DNA of 8,644 nt from an uncultured Methanosarcinales archaeon (GTDB lineage: Archaea; Halobacteriota; Methanosarcinia; Methanotrichales; Methanotrichaceae), in NCBI GenBank assembly GCA_937864385.1, contig CALMJN010000320.1:1-8644 (forward strand). The letters run 5' to 3'. Shown here piece after piece: positions 6,678 to 8,644 of the stretch; within the stretch, counting starts at the first letter, position 1; each line of letters begins with the position of its first letter. Position numbers and translations under genes: made by a program. The notes beneath the pieces were generated by a model. The model made no database searches and was not told the origin of the DNA. It saw only the letters and a list, made by a program, of their open reading frames with translations.

Positions 6678-7171
6678 CTCTCGGATTTCCGTCTGATGCT
6701 GGCTATGTCGCCCAGGGTCAAACCTCTACCGGATAGCCCGGATTTAACCCGGTCATCGCTGGCCTGGTCGGTGAGGGTGATCTTGAGCTCCCTCTCCAGC
6801 TTCTTCCGGACATCGTCCTCGGGAGAGATCTCCTCACGTTCTATCTTCCTCAAAAGGGTGGCCTTCTCTTTGATCTTGACCGCCAGCTCCTCCAGGGACA
6901 GATCCTGGCTCTCTCTGGACTCCCTGATCTTGCGCCCGAAATCGGGTACAATCTCCACCAGATCTCTAAAGTGATCGCGGGGTTTGGGCTTCTTTACGGT
7001 GAAAGCTCTCTCCGCAGGGACCATCTTCCGGGCCACGGGAGACCATTTGTCTTCCGGCTTGCCAAAGCGGGCGCAGCCTCTACAAACATCCAGCGCCGAG
7101 CCGTCTATCACAATCCTTTGGGGTGCTCCTGATATCTCAGCGCCGCAAATCTCGCATTGCTTCTCGGTCAT
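6674..7171 (-). CDS. mbf1: aMBF1, archaeal multiprotein bridging factor 1 homologue
   Basis: This 165-residue protein has the two parts of archaeal MBF1 (TIGR00270 type). A zinc ribbon is formed by C6, C9, C30 and C33 (CEICG ... CRGC). After a basic, Pro-rich linker comes a Cro/XRE-like helix-turn-helix at about 78-135 ([37 protein letters not shown]), followed by a charged tail. Eukaryotic MBF1 bridges activators and TBP; the archaeal protein has been linked mainly to ribosomes and translation, so its regulatory role is open. It heads the six-gene minus-strand cluster, and its stop overlaps the next start as ATGA. There is no clear Shine-Dalgarno before the ATG; a TATA-like stretch about 31 bases upstream of the start suggests a near-leaderless transcript. 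Confidence 0.95.
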   Translation of the reverse strand: MTEKQCEICGAEISGAPQRIVIDGSALDVCRGCARFGKPEDKWSPVARKMVPAERAFTVKKPKPRDHFRDLVEIVPDFGRKIRESRESQDLSLEELAVKIKEKATLLRKIEREEISPEDDVRKKLERELKITLTDQASDDRVKSGLSGRGLTLGDIASIRRKSER

Positions 7172-7235
7172 TTCGGGAAACCTTTATAGGGGTCGGAGTT
7201 TAATAACCTTTGTAATTATGGAAAGTGGAGAAGGC
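7172..7235. promoter_or_regulatory. Divergent aMBF1 / PAN promoter region
   Basis: These 64 bases separate divergent genes and must hold both promoters. TTTATAG at 7183-7189 would direct + strand initiation near 7212, leaving a leader of about 24 bases before PAN. On the minus strand, TTATTAAA (complement of about 7198-7205) would start transcription near 7175, just before the aMBF1 ATG at 7171. GGAG at 7227-7230 is the PAN ribosome site. The two TATA elements are close enough that the two basal complexes could compete; this is inference. Confidence 0.55.
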
Positions 7236-8156
7236 ATGAACGAGTCACAGGCCGGTGCGGATTTCTCGCGCTACATCCTGGACCGCATGCGCCAGTTGGA
7301 GGAAAGAAACCTGGCGCTGCGAGAGCAGAAGGACCGCGTGGAAGGAGAGAAGCGGCTGATAGAGAATCAGAAGCTCAAGTTCGAGAGGGAGGCCAGGAAG
7401 CTGCGAAGCGAGCTGGAGCGGCTGCGCGTCGGTCCTATGATCGTGGGCACCATAGTGGATGTCCTGGACGAGAACAGGGTCATTGTCAAGAGCAGCACTG
7501 GGCCGCGTTTTGTGGTCAATCTTTCTCAGTTCATAGAAGAAGAGATCAAGCCGGGAGCCCAGGTGGGCTTAAACCAGCAGTCCTTTGCGGTGATGTGCGT
7601 TCTGCCCTCGCCAAGGGATCCTGCTGTCTTCGGAATGGAGATCGAGGAGGCGCCTGACGTACATTTCGAACAGATCGGCGGCCTGGACAGCCAGATCTCC
7701 GAGATCAGGGAGATAGTGGAGCTGCCCCTCAAGCGGCCTGACCTTTTCACCGCTGTGGGAATAGAGCCGCCAAAGGGAGTTTTGCTGCACGGCCCGCCCG
7801 GCACAGGCAAGACCATTCTGGCCAAGGCGGTTGCCCAGAGCACCGAGGCCGCATTTCTCAGGGTTGTGGGATCGGAGTTCGTGCAGAAGTACATCGGCGA
7901 GGGCGCCCGGCTGGTGAAGCAGAGAGTGACCGCGCTGGGCGGGCGCTGCCCGGTGAATCCTTCCGGCGGGCTCCTGAGCCGGGGTCATCCGGTAGGCGCC
8001 ACCGGCATCGCGCAGGTGTTCGAGATCGTGACCCAGCTTCGCCATGAAGCGGGAAAGCGCCAGGTGGAGGGGGCACGGGTCGGCCTGGCCCATTGCATGG
8101 GCGGCGACAAGGCGGCGGACACCAAGTCCTGCACCGTGGCCATATGTTCAGCGTAG
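7236..8156 (+). CDS. pan: Chimeric reading frame: N-terminal half of proteasome-activating nucleotidase fused to thiolase C-terminus
   Basis: The 306-codon frame begins as PAN, the hexameric AAA+ ATPase that unfolds substrates for the archaeal 20S proteasome. Present are the N-terminal coiled coil (about 12-60), the OB domain ([23 protein letters not shown] ..., about 65-125), the [28 protein letters not shown] segment that opens the AAA domain, Walker A GPPGTGKT (186-193) and pore-1 region [12 protein letters not shown] (216-227). A normal PAN continues with RELF..A and is about 400 residues. Here residues 228-306 instead are thiolase, so Walker B, sensor 1, arginine fingers and the C-terminal HbYX tail are all missing and ATPase function would be lost. 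I start at ATG 7236 because GGAG lies 5 bases upstream; ATG 7218 is the alternative. The PAN identity of the first 227 codons is near certain; the fusion as a real gene is doubtful. Confidence 0.85.
   Translation: MNESQAGADFSRYILDRMRQLEERNLALREQKDRVEGEKRLIENQKLKFEREARKLRSELERLRVGPMIVGTIVDVLDENRVIVKSSTGPRFVVNLSQFIEEEIKPGAQVGLNQQSFAVMCVLPSPRDPAVFGMEIEEAPDVHFEQIGGLDSQISEIREIVELPLKRPDLFTAVGIEPPKGVLLHGPPGTGKTILAKAVAQSTEAAFLRVVGSEFVQKYIGEGARLVKQRVTALGGRCPVNPSGGLLSRGHPVGATGIAQVFEIVTQLRHEAGKRQVEGARVGLAHCMGGDKAADTKSCTVAICSA
7896..7919 (+). other. Chimeric breakpoint between PAN and thiolase sequence
   Basis: Codons 221-227 (GEGARLV) are native to PAN. They also resemble the GEG.RL(V/I) element that, from memory, often precedes the LGG..PVNPSGG motif in thiolases. 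From codon 228 ([18 protein letters not shown]) the protein is unmistakably thiolase. A shared GC-rich stretch of up to about 20 bases here would explain both an in-frame join and an assembler's false bridge. The exact breakpoint inside this stretch cannot be fixed. Confidence 0.8.
7899..8156 (+). CDS. 3' end of a bacterial-type thiolase (acetyl-CoA acyltransferase), 5' part replaced
   Basis: This part of the fused frame is the C-terminal portion of a thiolase-superfamily protein, which joins or cleaves acyl-CoA thioesters. It shows [12 protein letters not shown] (235-245 of the fused frame), the GHPVGATG motif with the catalytic His (H251), a following helix ([16 protein letters not shown]), and GLAHCMGG with a Cys (C287) at the usual second active-site region. 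It ends [10 protein letters not shown] before a TAG. The nucleophilic Cys and the whole N-terminal domain are absent, so this fragment alone cannot be active. It is followed 68 bases later by a YCF48-like secreted protein. From memory, thiolase and YCF48-like genes can be neighbours in proteobacterial clusters that also encode RND-type exporters, which supports one continuous bacterial segment. The donor taxon cannot be named from this much sequence. Confidence 0.85.
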   Translation, partial: EGARLVKQRVTALGGRCPVNPSGGLLSRGHPVGATGIAQVFEIVTQLRHEAGKRQVEGARVGLAHCMGGDKAADTKSCTVAICSA

Positions 8157-8158
8157 TG

Positions 8159-8221
8159 CGCTTTTGGGTGGAGACCACGCTTCAAAAGCGGGCATGCAAT
8201 TGACGGGAAAGGGTGTTTTTT
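8159..8221 (+). terminator. Stem-loop after thiolase stop, with a downstream T run
   Basis: CGCTTTTG at 8159-8166 pairs with CAAAAGCG at 8183-8190, an exact 8-base inverted repeat, and a nested GTGG/CCAC (8168-8171 with 8175-8178) can extend the hairpin. It begins two bases after the thiolase stop. A run of six T (8216-8221) comes 25 bases later, too far for a classic intrinsic terminator, so it may instead be an mRNA-stabilising or weak termination structure. Confidence 0.4.
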
Positions 8222-8224
8222 GCA

Positions 8225-8644
8225 ATGACGGTACGAAGATGGAGCATGATGTTTACCTGTGCCGCCGCTCACCGCGGACGGCTCTGTTTGGCAGTTCGGG
8301 GAATTGCGCTGCTGCTGCTGTTTCTGATGCCGCTGCCGCTCCAGGCGGGTGAGAATCTGCGTGATGATCTCTTCGGCGTAAGCTTTCCCAGTGCGCAGGA
8401 GGGGTGGACCTGCGGACGCTGGGGAACCATTCTGCACACCTCCGACGGAGGCAAAACCTGGCAACCCCAGGAAAGTGCAACCGATTATACCTTGAGCGCT
8501 GTTTCCTTTGTGGACACGAAGCAGGGCTGGGCGGTGGGAGATCAGGGAACCATCCTGCACACCAGTGATGGGGGCAAACACTGGGAGAAGCAAAAAAGCC
8601 CGGTGCCCTTTTATCTGATGGATGTTTATTTTGCAACACCGCAG
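8225..8644 (+). CDS. Secreted YCF48-like / BNR-type repeat protein, N-terminal part (3' end outside window)
   Basis: The frame is open from ATG 8225 to the window edge, 140 residues. Residues 1-41 look like a bacterial signal peptide: Arg-rich start, hydrophobic core IALLLLFLMPLPL (27-39) and a probable cleavage after LQA (41). The mature part begins ENLRDDLFGVSFP and has two copies of a YCF48-type repeat, GW.CG..GTILHTSDGGKTW (60-79) and GWAVGD.GTILHTSDGGKHW (101-120), with spacing of 41 residues, followed by the start of a third (LMDVYFATP). Such repeats build beta-propeller proteins; the plant and cyanobacterial YCF48 helps assemble photosystem II, but bacterial secreted relatives have mostly unknown roles. 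Met8 (8246) or Met9 (8249) are possible alternative starts, and the ribosome site is weak (GGGAAAGGG about 12 bases upstream of 8225). It follows the thiolase fragment in the bacterial-looking tail. Confidence 0.82.
   Translation, partial: MTVRRWSMMFTCAAAHRGRLCLAVRGIALLLLFLMPLPLQAGENLRDDLFGVSFPSAQEGWTCGRWGTILHTSDGGKTWQPQESATDYTLSAVSFVDTKQGWAVGDQGTILHTSDGGKHWEKQKSPVPFYLMDVYFATPQ
8402..8584 (+). repeat. Two tandem YCF48/BNR-like coding repeats, 123-base period
   Basis: Bases 8402-8461 and 8525-8584 encode near-identical 20-residue units sharing GTILHTSDGGK and a final Trp. The period is 123 bases (41 residues), typical of propeller-blade repeats. The repetition is clear at protein level and partly at DNA level (GGAACCAT.CTGCACACC). 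Confidence 0.85.

Noticed and set aside
6984..7235. Extension of the PAN frame upstream to 6984
   Set aside because: It would run antisense through aMBF1; PAN normally begins just before its coiled coil and GGAG precedes ATG 7236.
7569..8093. Minus-strand open frames of 174, 122 and 106 codons across the PAN/thiolase region
   Set aside because: They are shadows of the + strand coding frame with GC-driven composition and no recognisable domains.
7985..8639. Minus-strand open frames opposite the YCF48-like gene
   Set aside because: The + strand has a signal peptide and two matching repeats; the antisense frames are Pro/Arg/Ser-rich and span unrelated genes.

Overview
The first ~7.9 kb looks like the chromosome of a methanogenic euryarchaeon, probably Methanosarcinales and perhaps close to Methanothrix. 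The lineage is an inference from gene content and protein style, not a search result. Archaeal marks include the N-terminal part of a proteasome-activating nucleotidase (PAN), an aMBF1 zinc-ribbon/helix-turn-helix protein, an AMP phosphorylase of the archaeal AMP-recycling route, a PAC2-family proteasome assembly chaperone homologue, TATA-like boxes near probable transcript starts, and TTG/ATG starts with GGTGA- or GAGG-type Shine-Dalgarno sites. No tRNA, rRNA, CRISPR array or insertion sequence was seen.

Layout. Positions 1-1114 (+) hold two tandem paralogous beta-rich proteins, the first cut by the window edge and the second with a clear signal peptide. A PAC2-family gene (1210-1872, +) follows, then a convergent junction. 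From 7171 down to 1922 on the minus strand there is one compact six-gene cluster: aMBF1, threonylcarbamoyl-AMP synthase, a predicted nucleotidyltransferase (COG2413 type), AMP phosphorylase, a histone-deacetylase-fold protein, and a DUF89 damage-control-type phosphatase. Three junctions are 4-base stop/start overlaps (ATGA, TTGA, ATGA) and the other two gaps are 30 and 12 bases, so co-transcription is likely. The cluster mixes translation and transcription (aMBF1, t6A synthesis) with nucleotide and sugar-phosphate metabolism (AMP phosphorylase, DUF89) and a deacetylase-like hydrolase whose usual catalytic Tyr is replaced by Ser.

PAN starts divergently at 7236 across a 64-base intergenic region, but the reading frame is not a normal PAN. 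After about 227 residues, just past the Walker A region, it continues in frame into the C-terminal end of a thiolase. A stem-loop follows, then the start of a secreted YCF48-like repeat protein. From about 7.9 kb to the end the content looks bacterial. The crossover lies in a stretch encoding GEGARLV, which is native to PAN and also resembles the thiolase sequence expected at that point. The simplest reading is a chimeric metagenome contig joined at short shared sequence. A real insertion or recombination is possible but needs read-level proof.

There is a proteasome theme: a PAC2-type chaperone at 1.2-1.9 kb and PAN at 7.2 kb, with aMBF1 sharing PAN's promoter region.
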